Source of the DNA: Notospermus geniculatus
Lineage: Eukaryota > Nemertea > Pilidiophora > Heteronemertea > Lineidae
NCBI GenBank assembly: GCA_002633025.1
Contig: NMRB01001505.1
Coordinates: forward strand, 57,710 to 121,709
DNA length: 64,000 nt
Reading direction: 5' to 3'
The position numbers and the translations under genes are program-made. Shown piece by piece: positions 11,656-23,104 of the stretch (the first letter of the stretch is position 1; the number at the start of each line of letters is the position of its first letter). The notes under the pieces are model-generated. The model had not been told where the DNA came from and searched no databases. It was given only the letters and a program-made list of their open reading frames with translations.

Positions 11656-11889
11656 ATGACATCTCTACCTCTCTTGGCTGTCTTTTTCGAGCTCCATTTC
11701 GATCGTGGAAACATGAGCTCTATGACGAGAGGGTCCGCCATTCAGTGTGGTATGTTGTGTTTAATTCACACCGAATGCCAAGGCTTTTTCATTTCTTTGG
11801 AAAGCTCAGGTGACGTCTGTCAATTCCAAGAGGGAATAAGACCCTGTATTGCACCAACAAGAATAGGAACTCAACATTGGTTAAGAAAG
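11656..11889 (+). CDS. PAN/Apple-like exon (copy 1)
   Basis: ATG 11656 opens 78 codons before a plausible GT donor at 11890. The pattern SAIQCGMLCLIHTECQGFF followed by SGDVCQF fits the PAN/Apple fold: cysteines at residues 31, 35, 41 and 55, with a C-x3-C-x5-C-x-G-F core. PAN domains are extracellular and bind proteins or sugars. The N-terminus (TSLPLLAVFFEL) is mildly hydrophobic, and more likely part of the domain's first strand than a clear signal peptide. A TATA-like CATAAAAG sits near 11596, about 55 bases upstream. A near-identical exon is at 36443. I found no downstream exon that I trust, so this may be a gene remnant. Confidence 0.5.
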
Positions 11890-13667
11890 GTGGTATCGTT
11901 AGTTGAATTTCAGAATATTTTCAGAATTATATCCTTCCTAATGTTCAACTCAAAGTTGCTTACTTCGCTTGGAAGTTGAACTGCTCACGACTTAGTTCAC
12001 AAAATATTGGCTTGTTTGTGTCGAAACGCATCATGGCCTACCATGTGTCTGTACTACCTCATACTTACGTCGCACCTCGAGTTGCCGTGCACCAATCAGG
12101 ACACTTGTTTCTTTAGTGCTCAAGTGTGCATGGAGCCAGCAAACCTCGCTCCCACGTTGGCAACAAGCCAATTAAACCAACCGCTGTGTTTTTTTGTGGT
12201 TGTCAAGTAGGAACGAGGATAGCCACAAACATGACAAACTGTCCTGTCACTCTATCAATTGCGATTGACCACACTACTCGCATGAAACAAATAACCAAAG
12301 GGGTGTTCATTTTCGACGATTGAGGAATTTGAGTTGTGATCCTTGAGAAAATGGAGAAAGCTATGAAGCTGCAAATTGCAGGGATTATTCTGAACCATAC
12401 AACAAATCAAATTTAAATTTTTTGAAACACACTTCAACAATTTAAATTTGATATAATTTCAGTGTAGTTTACCCTTTACTCATTTAACCTGCGGATTACT
12501 GAAGCATGTGATGATGCCCACTAGATGTACCTTTCAGATTGTTAATCCGTCATGAACCTGTCATGTAATTCAGGAAAGTTGTGTTTTTGGTTCAAATTTT
12601 TTAATTAAGATTTATTAAACTGTCTAACCGTTGGATTATATTAAAACTGAAGACCATAATATAATGTGCAGGGATGGAACGAACTTTTATACGCACTAAG
12701 TAAATCATGATGATTGCGTTATCAATCTGCATGAATAAACCACAAAGAAAAGGTAACACGAAAAAATGTCGAACTATATTACTTTTATAATACACCATTG
12801 ATTCACGCAGGGTTTCATTCTCAGAATACGACTTAGGCCCATAGCACAGCCCAGACTTTAGCCGTACTTTTGGAAAAGTGTAACTTTAGCTGCAATTTGC
12901 TCATGCACAGCACTCCACTTTCACAAAAGTGACACTTTCAAAGCCCAAAATGAAAGTGAAAGAGAGGCTGAAAGGGTAAATGTCGTCCTGGGTCACACTT
13001 TACACTAGATGGCGTTATCTTCTATAACACCACTAGCGCAGGTGCTAGGTTTCCATCTTGAAAGTAGTGCAGATTACTACATTTTGGTAAAGGTTTTTAA
13101 CCATCGTGAACAGGCCAGCCGTGTCACGGCCAACCCATGCAGTGGCATCTACGCTAAATGATAGATGATGTTGAAAAGTGGTGCTGTTGGGTTCAAGGCG
13201 AATATTTTCAGACTAAAAGGACTTCGTGTTGATAACAAGTGGTATTAGAAATGAACTGAATACTAATTAGAAAGAATTGTGCGATTAGGCCGACCGAACT
13301 ATTTCTACATGCGCGCCGGCAAAATCCAAAATGGCGGCCTTCCACCTACGCTAGTGGTGAAATGAGGGGTAGTTATTATCCCCGGAACGGAATAGTTATT
13401 TTTGACGGAACGGAACATGTACAGTCAGGGCTCAAAGTTGCGACCAATTTGGTCGCATTTGCGATCAGAAATTCCTAGGTGCGCCTGAAAAATCGATCCT
13501 ATTCGCACGTGTGCGATCGGCTTCTTCTTTCATTTTGCGACTATACTTCATCTCTGAGCGAATGTATTCCTTCCCTGCTTTACTGCGAATAAATGTCTCA
13601 AAACAATGCTGTGTGCGACTGTTTTTGATTTGTCATGATCTGCGATCGGCGTGGCCAGCAACTTTCC

Positions 13668-14379
13668 NNNNNNNNNNNNNNNNNNNNNNNNNNNNNNNNN
13701 NNNNNNNNNNNNNNNNNNNNNNNNNNNNNNNNNNNNNNNNNNNNNNNNNNNNNNNNNNNNNNNNNNNNNNNNNNNNNNNNNNNNNNNNNNNNNNNNNNNN
13801 NNNNNNNNNNNNNNNNNNNNNNNNNNNNNNNNNNNNNNNNNNNNNNNNNNNNNNNNNNNNNNNNNNNNNNNNNNNNNNNNNNNNNNNNNNNNNNNNNNNN
13901 NNNNNNNNNNNNNNNNNNNNNNNNNNNNNNNNNNNNNNNNNNNNNNNNNNNNNNNNNNNNNNNNNNNNNNNNNNNNNNNNNNNNNNNNNNNNNNNNNNNN
14001 NNNNNNNNNNNNNNNNNNNNNNNNNNNNNNNNNNNNNNNNNNNNNNNNNNNNNNNNNNNNNNNNNNNNNNNNNNNNNNNNNNNNNNNNNNNNNNNNNNNN
14101 NNNNNNNNNNNNNNNNNNNNNNNNNNNNNNNNNNNNNNNNNNNNNNNNNNNNNNNNNNNNNNNNNNNNNNNNNNNNNNNNNNNNNNNNNNNNNNNNNNNN
14201 NNNNNNNNNNNNNNNNNNNNNNNNNNNNNNNNNNNNNNNNNNNNNNNNNNNNNNNNNNNNNNNNNNNNNNNNNNNNNNNNNNNNNNNNNNNNNNNNNNNN
14301 NNNNNNNNNNNNNNNNNNNNNNNNNNNNNNNNNNNNNNNNNNNNNNNNNNNNNNNNNNNNNNNNNNNNNNNNNNNNNNN
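13668..14379. other. Assembly gap, 712 Ns
   Basis: Run of N. It hides the 5' part of the hAT gene, so any frame drawn through it is meaningless. Confidence 0.99.
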
Positions 14380-16642
14380 ATTCCTCCGATGAGGACGTCA
14401 TCCCTGTCGAAGGGGAAACTGTCCCTACTGCCAAGCAGAGTGATCAGGAACCATCGACGAGCCCCGCCCCACCCAAGAAAATGAAGAGGTCTAACAAGTT
14501 TCAAAAGTCTTGGTTGAAGGAATTCCCATGGCTCCAACTTGAAAATGACATGATGTTCTGCATGTATTGCAGAAAGATGCCCGCCACTGCTAGGTCAAAC
14601 TTAGCAACTGGATGTAAATCATGCAAGCATGAGACACTTATGAAACATGTGGAGAGCACAGCCCATATTAGGTGCAGGAACGCTTGCACTAACAAGAAGT
14701 CTGCAGCAGCGTTACCCCAGGTGTTTCAACGCCAAGTTACGAACCAGCAAATTGAAGTGGAAAAACAACTGGAAATCAAATTCAATATCGCGTATAATAT
14801 CGCCAAGGAGGAAATTCCTTTCACCAAGTATCATTCGTGGTTGCTATGCCATCGAAAATGTGGATTAAAAATCAACCCCGCATATGATAACGATGTCAAG
14901 TGTGCGGAATTCATTGGCGCAATCGCTGACCACATGCGACAGGACTTAAATGAGCGACTACACAAGGCCACTTACCTTAGTATCATCATTGATGGTGACA
15001 CTGACGTCAGTAATAAAGAGTGTGAAATAGTCTACTGTCGTTTACTGGAGAATGGTAAACCAACAAATCGACTTGTTGGTCAACAGAAAGTCGAGCATGC
15101 ACATGCCACTGGTATGTAGGCCTACAAATTAAATGTTTGAAAAAGGTGTCTTTTTCCTCAGTTCATTTTTGTAAACAACGAAGATCCTCNACAATGGTGA
15201 ACTTGGACTTCGTGGTCTTTTGCCATTTCCTAGCTGACGTGTTCTTGATAGTGTCAAACCTCAGTCTACAACTTCAAAGAAACGATCTTTGCCTTCAGCA
15301 AGCAATTACTTCCGTATCCAACACCATACAACAGTTGAAAAACCTGGGGACGGCACCAAAGCGGAGGGGCAAACTGGAACAGTTCCTTGCCAGAATGGCT
15401 GACATGGATGATGAGGCACACTTTCAGGTCTGAATCACTTCCCAGAATATATAACTCAACTTATTCAAGCATTCTGCAAGTAGGCCTACATGCTTACAAC
15501 TACAACCAACCAATTTAATGATTGTCCTTTTTAGTCATGAATTTCAGTAGAAACATTAACTGTCTCTGTTTCATTCTTTTTCATGCAGGGAATGACCCTA
15601 AAAGGAGATGTTGCATCCCTGAAGGAGCACGGGATGCAGCACCCCAGGCTTGCTGCAGACATGCAGAAGACAATCAAAATTACCATCAAGGAGATGGAAA
15701 TAAGATTTTCTTCTCTGTTGGGAGAGCCACTTGGTGGTGTAACTGTTGATATGCCTAGTACTGATAAAGCTGCAGCTGCAGTCAGGTGCATGAACAGTGT
15801 CTTTAATCATGACCTATGGCCACAGAATGTTACAGATCTTGTAAACCATGGAGAACCAGAAATGGAATTCCTTGTATCATTCTTTTCTGACTTGCTGAAA
15901 AGGTAATTATCATTGCCTGTAGGCCCACTTACATGTACATTCTGAACCTACAAAAATATGTTCAAGAAAGGATTCTTGTGTTCAAGAAAGGATTCTTGCA
16001 TGATTGCATCCCGGTTGTTTCTTTCACTTCAGGAATGGTTGCCAGGTTGAAAATGTCCATGATGAGTTCTCAAGTCTGAAAACATTGGTCCATGGGGAAT
16101 TCATGGACAAGAGTGCATCCTCCCTCTGGGAAATGTTCCTGACCAAGGATCCATACAAATCTGATTTCAAGGTACATGTAATCTCACGACTACCTAAACA
16201 AAACAGGTAGTCTTTCATCAAAATATACCATATAAGGACTTGTTGATTTATTTGAAGTGAAAAGCCTTGGTTTGATCAGTTTCACCAAAGTTATTAGCAA
16301 CTTATTCACACACCTAATTGTCTACTCTTCTTCTTACAGAACGTACTACATTTAATTCAGATTATGCTGGTGGTACCAATCTCAAGTGCACAGTGTGAGA
16401 GGGGGTTCTCCGCCCAGCGGCGGATAAAATCAGATGAGAGGGCTGGGCTGCACGTTCAGACGACTTCAGATCTAATTCGCATAAGCAGTGAAGGTTGCAA
16501 CCTGGCCGATTTTGACCCCAAACCAATAGTTCGGAAATGGTTCAATGCAGGCCAGAGGTCAAGGAGGCCGAACAGCTATAGGAGCTGGCCTACAATGGTG
16601 TCTGTGTGTGTTGAGTCAGGTGATGAAATCGCCGATGACTGA
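14380..16642 (+). CDS. ZNF862/KIAA1586-like hAT transposase, five visible exons, incomplete
   Basis: Exons with GT-AG junctions: up to 15111 (5' end lost in the gap), about 15191-15427, 15589-15902, 16033-16171, and 16340 to a TGA ending at 16642. AATAAA follows near 16743. Exon 1 codes a TTF-type zinc finger (WLKEFPWL, then FCMYC, later KHETLMKHVESTAH) and the first part of the RNase-H-like core (LSIIIDGDTDVSN). The last exon has the hAT C-terminal dimerisation signature VPISSAQCERGFSAQRRIK. All visible junctions keep frame. The core between exon 1 and exon 2 is missing exactly where the N at 15190 lies, so the assembly probably collapsed there. In active hATs the protein cuts and pastes DNA in the nucleus. 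Intron-rich ZNF862-like copies are common in animals and some are domesticated. The terminal repeats here say this one is still an element. Confidence 0.8.
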
Positions 16643-16742
16643 AGATTGGTTGTCACAGGCCCAGCCCCTACAACATGTATCATGATTTCATAACTGGGGC
16701 CCTTGAGACCTACTAACTCCTGCTGTTAGTGTCCAAACCAAA

Positions 16743-16748
16743 AATAAA
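16743..16748 (+). promoter_or_regulatory. Polyadenylation signal AATAAA
   Basis: AATAAA about 100 bases after the stop of the hAT gene, followed by a T-rich stretch. Position and context fit a 3' end. Confidence 0.55.
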
Positions 16749-18009
16749 GAATTGTGTTTTCATGTTGATTTGACTTCTTTCTTTCTTCATTTCTCAAGAG
16801 TTTCTCTCGTAAGCCCGCCCACCACGCTATGTACATTTTGGGGTAAAGAAAATAATGTTGCTCCTAAAAATTGCCTCTGTGCTCCTAAAATGAAAAGGTT
16901 AGGAGCACAGTGCTCCTAAGAAAAAATGTAAACTTTGAGCCCTGACAGTCTTTGACAAAAGTTTATCTCCACGTGATACCTTGAATATCTCAAATACTAC
17001 TCGACCAATTTTAACGCGGTTGTTTCACATGAAAGTATATCTTGTTGGTCGTATTGCTGCATCAAAATTTTGGATATTTGGAAATATCATAACTATGTAA
17101 TAGCTCATCAAAAAAAGCACCTTAAAATCAACATGTTCATTATGTAATTTTTTGTGACTTTTGTTACAGCTTTGATAGAGTGAAACCTTCCAAAGACTTT
17201 GCGATTGGTTTCATCAAAATCTGTTGAGTGGTTGCTGAGATATTTGAGATTATCAAAATTTCGATGATTTGAAAATTTCCAATTTTTCACAAAATTTTGC
17301 TATCCGTAGACAGAGCTCACTCGAAATCGTAGAAGTATGAAGTATTAGCGTAAACTGGTAAGAAGTTAACTAGGTTTTTCAAAATATCAACATTTTAATA
17401 CTTTGAAAAATATGCAATATTTCTGCCCAAATAACGCAAAAAGTACCAAAATTTTGTCAACCCATATTCTAAGGGTAGCTTTATCTAATGGCATCAAAAT
17501 TTCCCGAAAAGCAGGAAAATCTCAAATTACATGTCTTAAACTTTTGATACATGTCATCTCAAATATCTCAGCAACCATTCAACACATTTTGATGAAACAA
17601 AGTACCAAATCCTTAGAAAGTTCCACTCTTATCAAAACTGCAACCAAAGTTACAAAAAACTACCTAATAAAAATGATTTTTGGTGTTTTTTCTGATGAGC
17701 TATTACATTATTATGATATTTCCAAATATCCAAAATTGTGGTGCAAAAGTATGACCAACAAGATACACTTTCATGCACATGATGTGGAACAAACAGTGTT
17801 AAAATTGGTCCAGTAGTATTTGAAATATTCAAGACATCATATAGAGATAAATGTTTTGTCAAAGACTGTACATGTTCCGTTCCGTCAAAAATAACTATTC
17901 CGTTCCGGGGATAATAACTACCCTGAAATGAGGCACGATATTTCGCCGCTAGTGTCAAGTGTGGTCCTGGGTATAAACAAAGATTACGCAGGATCTCAAT
18001 CTTCACTAA

Positions 18010-18719
18010 TAGACTAGTAGAAGAGACCAATTTTTTTCCCAAAACCTGGAAAAAATTAAGGGGTGAACGATTTTTATGTCATTTTATGCATATGACTCTG
18101 AGAAATCACATATTGAAAATCCCCATAAATCCCCTTTGGGGAAAATTTTTATTAAGGTTTGAATTTTTGGAACTGACTTTATCATTGGACCCAAGACAGA
18201 GCTTTGTACAGGAGGATGGGAACCGATGTACAAGTAACTTACGAACGGTTGGATTTACACCCCATAAATGTATTACCAATAGATAGAAACATGACACTTT
18301 AGAAGCAGATAAGCATGTTTTTGATTGTTTTATGTAATAAGAAATGACATTTTATGTAAATTAACACAAAATAGGTCAAAATACATGAAAACGCAGTTTC
18401 CAGTTACATAACTAGTTAAAAATTATCAGAAACATGTTTTTTCGATTAAGAGGCACCATGTTTCTATCTGTTTGTAATACATTTATTGGGTGTAAATCCA
18501 ACCGTTCAAAAGTTAGTTGTACATCCGGTCTCAATTTTCCTGTACAAAGTTCAGTTCTGGGTTTAACGATAAAGTTTAAAAAGCACGTAAAAATTTTTCC
18601 CCAAGTGGGATTGATGGGGATTTTTACAATGTGATTGAGGAGTCTTCAACAGACATAGTGATACATGTTTCGTTTAAGATTTAATTTTTTCTGGGTTTAA
18701 CCCTTCTTCTACCAGTCTA
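18010..18719. mobile_element. MITE F with TAA duplication
   Basis: Inverted ends TAGACTAGTAGAAG and CTTCTACCAGTCTA, flanked by TAA (18007-18009 and 18720-18722). Copy 2 has one TAA there, the empty site near 39128. The two halves (about 18080-18300 and 18420-18640) are reverse complements, so it folds. A partial relative is at 61990-62183. A TAA duplication suggests PIF/Harbinger. Confidence 0.75.
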
Positions 18720-19142
18720 TAAAACAACACCCTGGGTGTAGTTTCGGTAGCCGTACATCACCCAGCGTCGTAGTATGAAACCTAGATTCGAGGTTGTCTC
18801 GCCCGTGGTCACGTGACAGCCTGAAGAATGTCATGAACAGCTACACTCAACAAGTACCGCAACGCGAGACCGCGAGATTCCACGGGATATCTAAATAGGA
18901 CTCGTTCCTAGGCACCGATTGCGGATGCTGGGTGATGTTCGGCTACCGAAACTACACCCAGGGTATTGTTTTAGTGAAGACTGAGATCCTGGGTAATCTT
19001 TGTATATACCCAGGACGACATTAATTTTACCCTTTTAGCGAAAGTGAGGTCCCTTTAGTTATACTTTAGCCTCACTCTACAAAGAGTGACTTTTCTAAAA
19101 CGTGGAACTTTCGGAAAGTGTGGGCTGTGCATATGGGCCTTA

Positions 19143-20329
19143 GATGCTTTCCTAGGTTGATTACATATTGTTCGTCTTTCTTTTCGGACATCTTATTTCT
19201 ATACTATCGAGTTTTCGCAAGCCTGGCGAAAAATGAAGTACGAAATACGAAATTGGACTTCAAGGACCTAATGTATTTCTGGAGATGGTTCGTGCCACAA
19301 ATGTCGCCTGCTGATAGAGTTGGGGTGTAAATTACACTAGGAAATTTATCTTTCGTTTCCAATTCGTAGCTACGAATTAGCAAAAAATTCAAGGTGCACC
19401 AAAATACTCTCGATCTTACATGATCTGCTAAAAGACGCTCTCGTAGCAGAGATATTTTATGGTACCAACCATCTCCTCAAATACATTAGATCTTTGAAAT
19501 GAAGTAGAATTTCGTATTTCGTACTTCGTATTTCATCCGGTTTGCGAAAACTCACAGTTTTCTCTGTGTATAACGGTAATTATATAGACAATATGCGTGG
19601 AGTGTACTCACACTCTCAACCTTGCGGCGAGCTGGCCGAACGAGTAGGTAGGTCCCGCAGCCCTCGAACGTTCCACACTCGTCACAACCGAAGCGTTTCG
19701 AGGACAGGGACTAGTCTACCGATCGAGCACTACTGCCACCAGGAGGGAACAACTGGAGTTGGTCTAGATTTAGTCTGGGTCTGATACCTCTCAACAGATG
19801 GCACCGCCATCAAAATAAAGTCTCAAGCAGCCAGACTCTTCAACGATCGCGCGCACGCTCACAGTGCAGAGAGGGAAATTCAAACGCCTATGACATCAAA
19901 TTGGATAGGAATTTTCTCGCTCTGTGAATGCCGAAGTGCTTAGAATTCTTCTGATTTTTTCAAGGCTGACTCTAAAGGGGTGTGATGTGGTCGTGTGGTC
20001 ATTCATGAGTGAATTTTCATTTCTAGCCTTTTTGGGAGAAGTCACTGGACTTCTCCGATTAAGCCCGGTCTGACGAAGTATATAATTGGTAATCGCAATT
20101 GCTAATCGTCTTGCACAAAAGCAAGTCCGATTGGAAATCGTCAAGATAACAAATTTCACAATATATTGTACGTTCGTTCAGATTATCTCCTTTAAAGGGG
20201 CACTGACCACTTTGCCAACCACACTGAGCTATCTACAGCTCAGAATGCCTTATGATATCACTTCAGGATTCACAAATTAACAGTTTGATTTGAAAATCTC
20301 CACCCATTTCGGAAATAAACACCAAAATG
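19143..20329. other. Unique-looking sequence shared by both large copies
   Basis: No gene recognised. 19540-20180 aligns to 40547-41000 and 41765-41920 in copy 2. It includes a GC-rich stretch (19610-19750) that could be a first exon or promoter, but no frame stands out. Confidence 0.4.
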
Positions 20330-21461
20330 TACAGTACAGGGCACAATTGACATCCCTGAATTTGCGCACCCCACGCGAATGATTTGCGAAGGGTGCGCGA
20401 AACTTAATCTTCACCCTGCGCGCAACGTTCGCCTTGGCTTCGCGCAGGGTGCGAGCAGGGTTCGCGAACATCAGTGACTTTATCCCCGCGAACAGTACGC
20501 GCGGCCTTCGCGAAGCCGAAGAAGTTTGATGTTCGCGAATCTTCGAGTAATGGACGCAGCTGATCTTCACGGCTACTCTGTGATCCTCGCAGATTTGCCA
20601 TGATTGCCAAGCCACGGTTTTGAATTGTCGATTTAGGCCTAGGCCTTAGGCTCCAGAACCAGGTCTAGTCTAGGCATAGGAATAGGACATGTAGGAGGCA
20701 ACTCCAAATCTAAATCATTCCTTCGCCTAGGCATAGAGGTCTAGGCCTCGTTACTGCATGTAGTGTGTCATCATCACCTGAAAGCCCAGTCTGAGGGCTA
20801 GGCAGTAGGCTGCTTAGGCCCGAACTGGGCCCTGGGGCCTAGGCTAGGCAACCGGTAGGCCCACCCACGATCATTCATGACGATGCACACGACGACACGT
20901 GGCTGGCTCGGCTGGAGCTGAGAGCTGAGGGTGAGGCTACGGACATTGGCCTAGGCCTACCTTAATGCATCCTATTCCTAAACCAATTATGCACCGGCCT
21001 ACTACCACACAGTATTGGCTCGACATGTTGACCAACCAAGCCAACCGGGGCCTACACCCGATGTAAAACGAAAAAAAAAATGTGCGACCCGTTACACAAG
21101 TGACGTGACATTGTAGTGCATCCAACACAGTGCTGATGCTTTGCGACGTCGTGACGCCGTGTAAACATGGTCCGCAAGGCCTTCATAACTGATAAAGGAG
21201 GCCTAGGGCCTAGGCCTGTCGTACACACCGTCGGCCTGTACACAGTTCTTCATAACATGCGCGAAGACTGGACCTTCGCGAACACTACGCGTCTAGGCTT
21301 CGCGAAGGGTGCGCGAACATCGGCAGTTAATGTTCGCGCACCGTTCTCGCCGTGTTCGCGATTTCTTCGCGCACGTCACGCGAATGTTGCGCGATATAGC
21401 TTCGAACGTCGCGCGCAGGGTGCGCGAAGCACATGGGATGTCAATTGTGCCCTGTACTGTA
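20330..21461. mobile_element. Tc1/mariner-like MITE with TTCGCG-rich arms
   Basis: TA followed by CAGTACAGGGCACAATTGAC at the left, and its reverse complement followed by TA at the right. TA flanks and CAGT ends fit Tc1/mariner. The subterminal arms (20360-20620, 21260-21430) are full of TTCGCG, GCGCGAA and GCGCAGGGTGCG words and repeat each other inverted. The middle is TAGGCCTA-rich. Confidence 0.7.
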
Positions 21462-22069
21462 ATTTTCGAATTCAAATTTCCCGCTCAATTAGTGATGTCA
21501 TTCAGAGAACCATTACAATATAGTGACCATTGCAAAATGTGCTATATCTGTATCTAAGACAGCTGGAAAGAATTTATTTCTAATGTGAACCATGTTGCTG
21601 TGATTGAAAATCAATTAGTTAGCCATGTGGTGATCTTTACACTTGAAATTCAGGTGAAAATACAGAAATAATTGACAATACCATATTTAGAGATTTCGAT
21701 ATCTTAGTCAATCTCGACAGTTTGTTGAATAATAATATCCTTCCTGAGACAGCTAGTGTTTACTTTGGACTTTTCCTCCTAAATCAACACATTGAATCAG
21801 AAAGTGTGTTTGACAGGCTCTCTAGGATATAGATTTGGTACATTTTACAATGGATGACTATAGAAATTGTTCTAGGAATGACATCACTAATTGAGCGGGA
21901 AATTTGAATTCTGAGAAATACATTTTTGTGTGTAGTTTGAAAATGAGCTGAGTTTTTTTCACCAAATTTTTGCCAGTCATAGAGTGGTGTCATACCCATT
22001 TGGAACAGCAAAAATATTCGTTATATTTGAAGGTGTCAGTTCCTCTTTAAAGCCTGAAATCTAGACATT
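21462..22069. other. Older repeat, no gene
   Basis: TTTCCCGCTCAATTAGTGAT near 21477 is mirrored by CACTAATTGAGCGGGAAATT near 21887, so this is the interior of an older inverted-repeat element that also flanks the Tc1-like insertion on its left (from about 20195). No coding frame. Confidence 0.45.
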
Positions 22070-22954
22070 GGGTCATATGAATAAAAATTAGCATTTGCTT
22101 CAAAGCAAATACTTCAAGTAGGAGCAGCATTTGCTGAAAGGAAAAGATTGTGCTTGTTTTCGTATGAATAAAGTGGACATTACTGCCAATGCTTTGCTGG
22201 GAAGTTTCAAGGAAGTACTTGAAGGTCATATCCCAATGTTTTTCCTATGAATGGTCTGCACCATGAACTGATGGTGGTCTATTTCATCGTGTGATTTTGG
22301 CATTGTTCGGTGGGGTCAATCGGGTTATGTTTTGACTGCGCTGAGGACCCTTTTTGCGTATCGTGTGCACGAACTGGGATTCTCACATTTTGATCGACTG
22401 CTGGCTGAAAGATGTCCGCGGAAATAAAGTTTTTTTTGAAAACATGTAAATAGTTTTTTTCTGATTAATAAACATTTTTTCTGCAACATAAAGTTATTTC
22501 CCCAGAAGTTTAGGGCAGGGAAATTAAAGTTTTTTCGTGGAGTTAGATTTTTTCACCGAATTAAAATTCCCTGTGATAAACTCGGAGAAAAATAAGGTAA
22601 AGGGTAAGGCAGATGTGCTAAGAACAGGAAATTGGCCAATCAATCGAAGAAGTGGGGAACAGATGCTGTTGTCGTTGATAAGACCATTTGCTTAAATTTC
22701 CAATCCACGCCTGGGGCAACCTTGAAAATTCGAAGGATTTCCTGCCTAGTAAAAACCATATGCTCAACTTTATTCATACGGACACAAGGATTTACTTAAT
22801 TTCGAAGCAAACACAAGTTGCTAAAAAGCATTTGCTTTATATGAAGGAAAACCTAAATTTTCCTAGCATTTCCTACAGTTTTATTCATACGGGTACAAGT
22901 AAATGCTTAAAAATCGGTAGTTAAAGCAAATGCTAGTTTTTATTCATATGGCCC
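22070..22954. mobile_element. MITE with ATT duplication (first of a pair)
   Basis: Ends GGGTCATATGAATAAAAATT and TTTTATTCATATGGCCC, flanked by ATT. The subterminal word AGCATTTGCTT recurs internally several times. Copy 2 lacks it: there AGAC-ATT-ATTTTAAAAG is continuous (about 42956). Confidence 0.75.
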
Positions 22955-22957
22955 ATT

Positions 22958-23075
22958 GGCTGATATTCATAAAAGTTAGCAAATGCTTTACTTCAAGTTT
23001 TGTAGTACATTTACATCGGGTCTCGCTGTGGAAATCTGAAGTAAAAGCATTTGCTAACTTTTATGAATCACAGCC
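22958..23075. mobile_element. 118-bp hairpin MITE with ATT duplication (second of a pair)
   Basis: Ends GGCTGATATTCATAAAAG and CTTTTATGAATCACAGCC, flanked by ATT on both sides. It shares AGCAAATGCTTT and TTCATA words with the preceding element and lies back to back with it. It is also missing from copy 2. Confidence 0.75.
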
Positions 23076-23104
23076 ATTATTTTAAAAGGGCAAAAATGGC
23101 ACAT

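Larger units (their letters stand above)
13426..16944 (+). mobile_element. hAT element E carrying a ZNF862-like gene
   Basis: Inverted ends CAGGGCTCAAAGTT and AACTTTGAGCCCTG, the CAGGG start common in hAT. ACAGT flanks both sides (13421-13425 and 16945-16949), so the duplication is 5 bp, shorter than the usual 8. It contains an assembly gap (712 Ns, 13668-14379) and one more N at 15190. Inside is a multi-exon transposase-like gene on the plus strand. Confidence 0.75.
13368..17925. mobile_element. Nested hAT-like MITE D
   Basis: Inverted ends of over 50 bp: left GGTAGTTATTATCCCCGGAA, and its reverse complement at the right, closing in CTACCCTG. AAATGAGG flanks both sides (13360-13367 and 17926-17933), an 8-bp duplication typical of hAT. 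The left tip seems to have lost CAG. The interior 16945-17870 is an AT-rich palindrome related to 4496-5443. The autonomous element E is inserted in its left part. Confidence 0.75.
12994..17963. mobile_element. Nested element C with 9-bp target duplication
   Basis: Inverted ends CACACTTTACACTAG and CTAGTGTCAAGTGTG. GTCCTGGGT flanks both sides (12985-12993 and 17964-17972), and copy 2 has this word once (with one mismatch) at the matching site. A 9-bp duplication suggests a Mutator-like origin. It hosts the hAT-like element at 13368. Confidence 0.75.
12833..19142. mobile_element. Harbinger-like MITE A, enlarged by nested insertions (copy 1)
   Basis: Ends TTAGGCCCAT with GCACAGCCCA, and TGGGCTGTGCATATGGGCCTTA, flanked by TTA on both sides, as PIF/Harbinger elements duplicate TWA. 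The same element in copy 2 (38933-39558) is only 626 bp. Here it is ~6.3 kb because it has taken in the element at 12994-17963 and another at 18010-18719. Confidence 0.75.

Noticed and set aside
13511-15119. Very long frames on both strands across the N run
   Set aside because: They run through 712 Ns translated as X. Only the part after 14380 on the plus strand has protein-like content.
17403-17816. 137-codon plus-strand frame and its minus-strand partner
   Set aside because: They lie in the palindromic interior of MITE D. The same repeat family at 4496-5443 has no matching frame, so these are chance.
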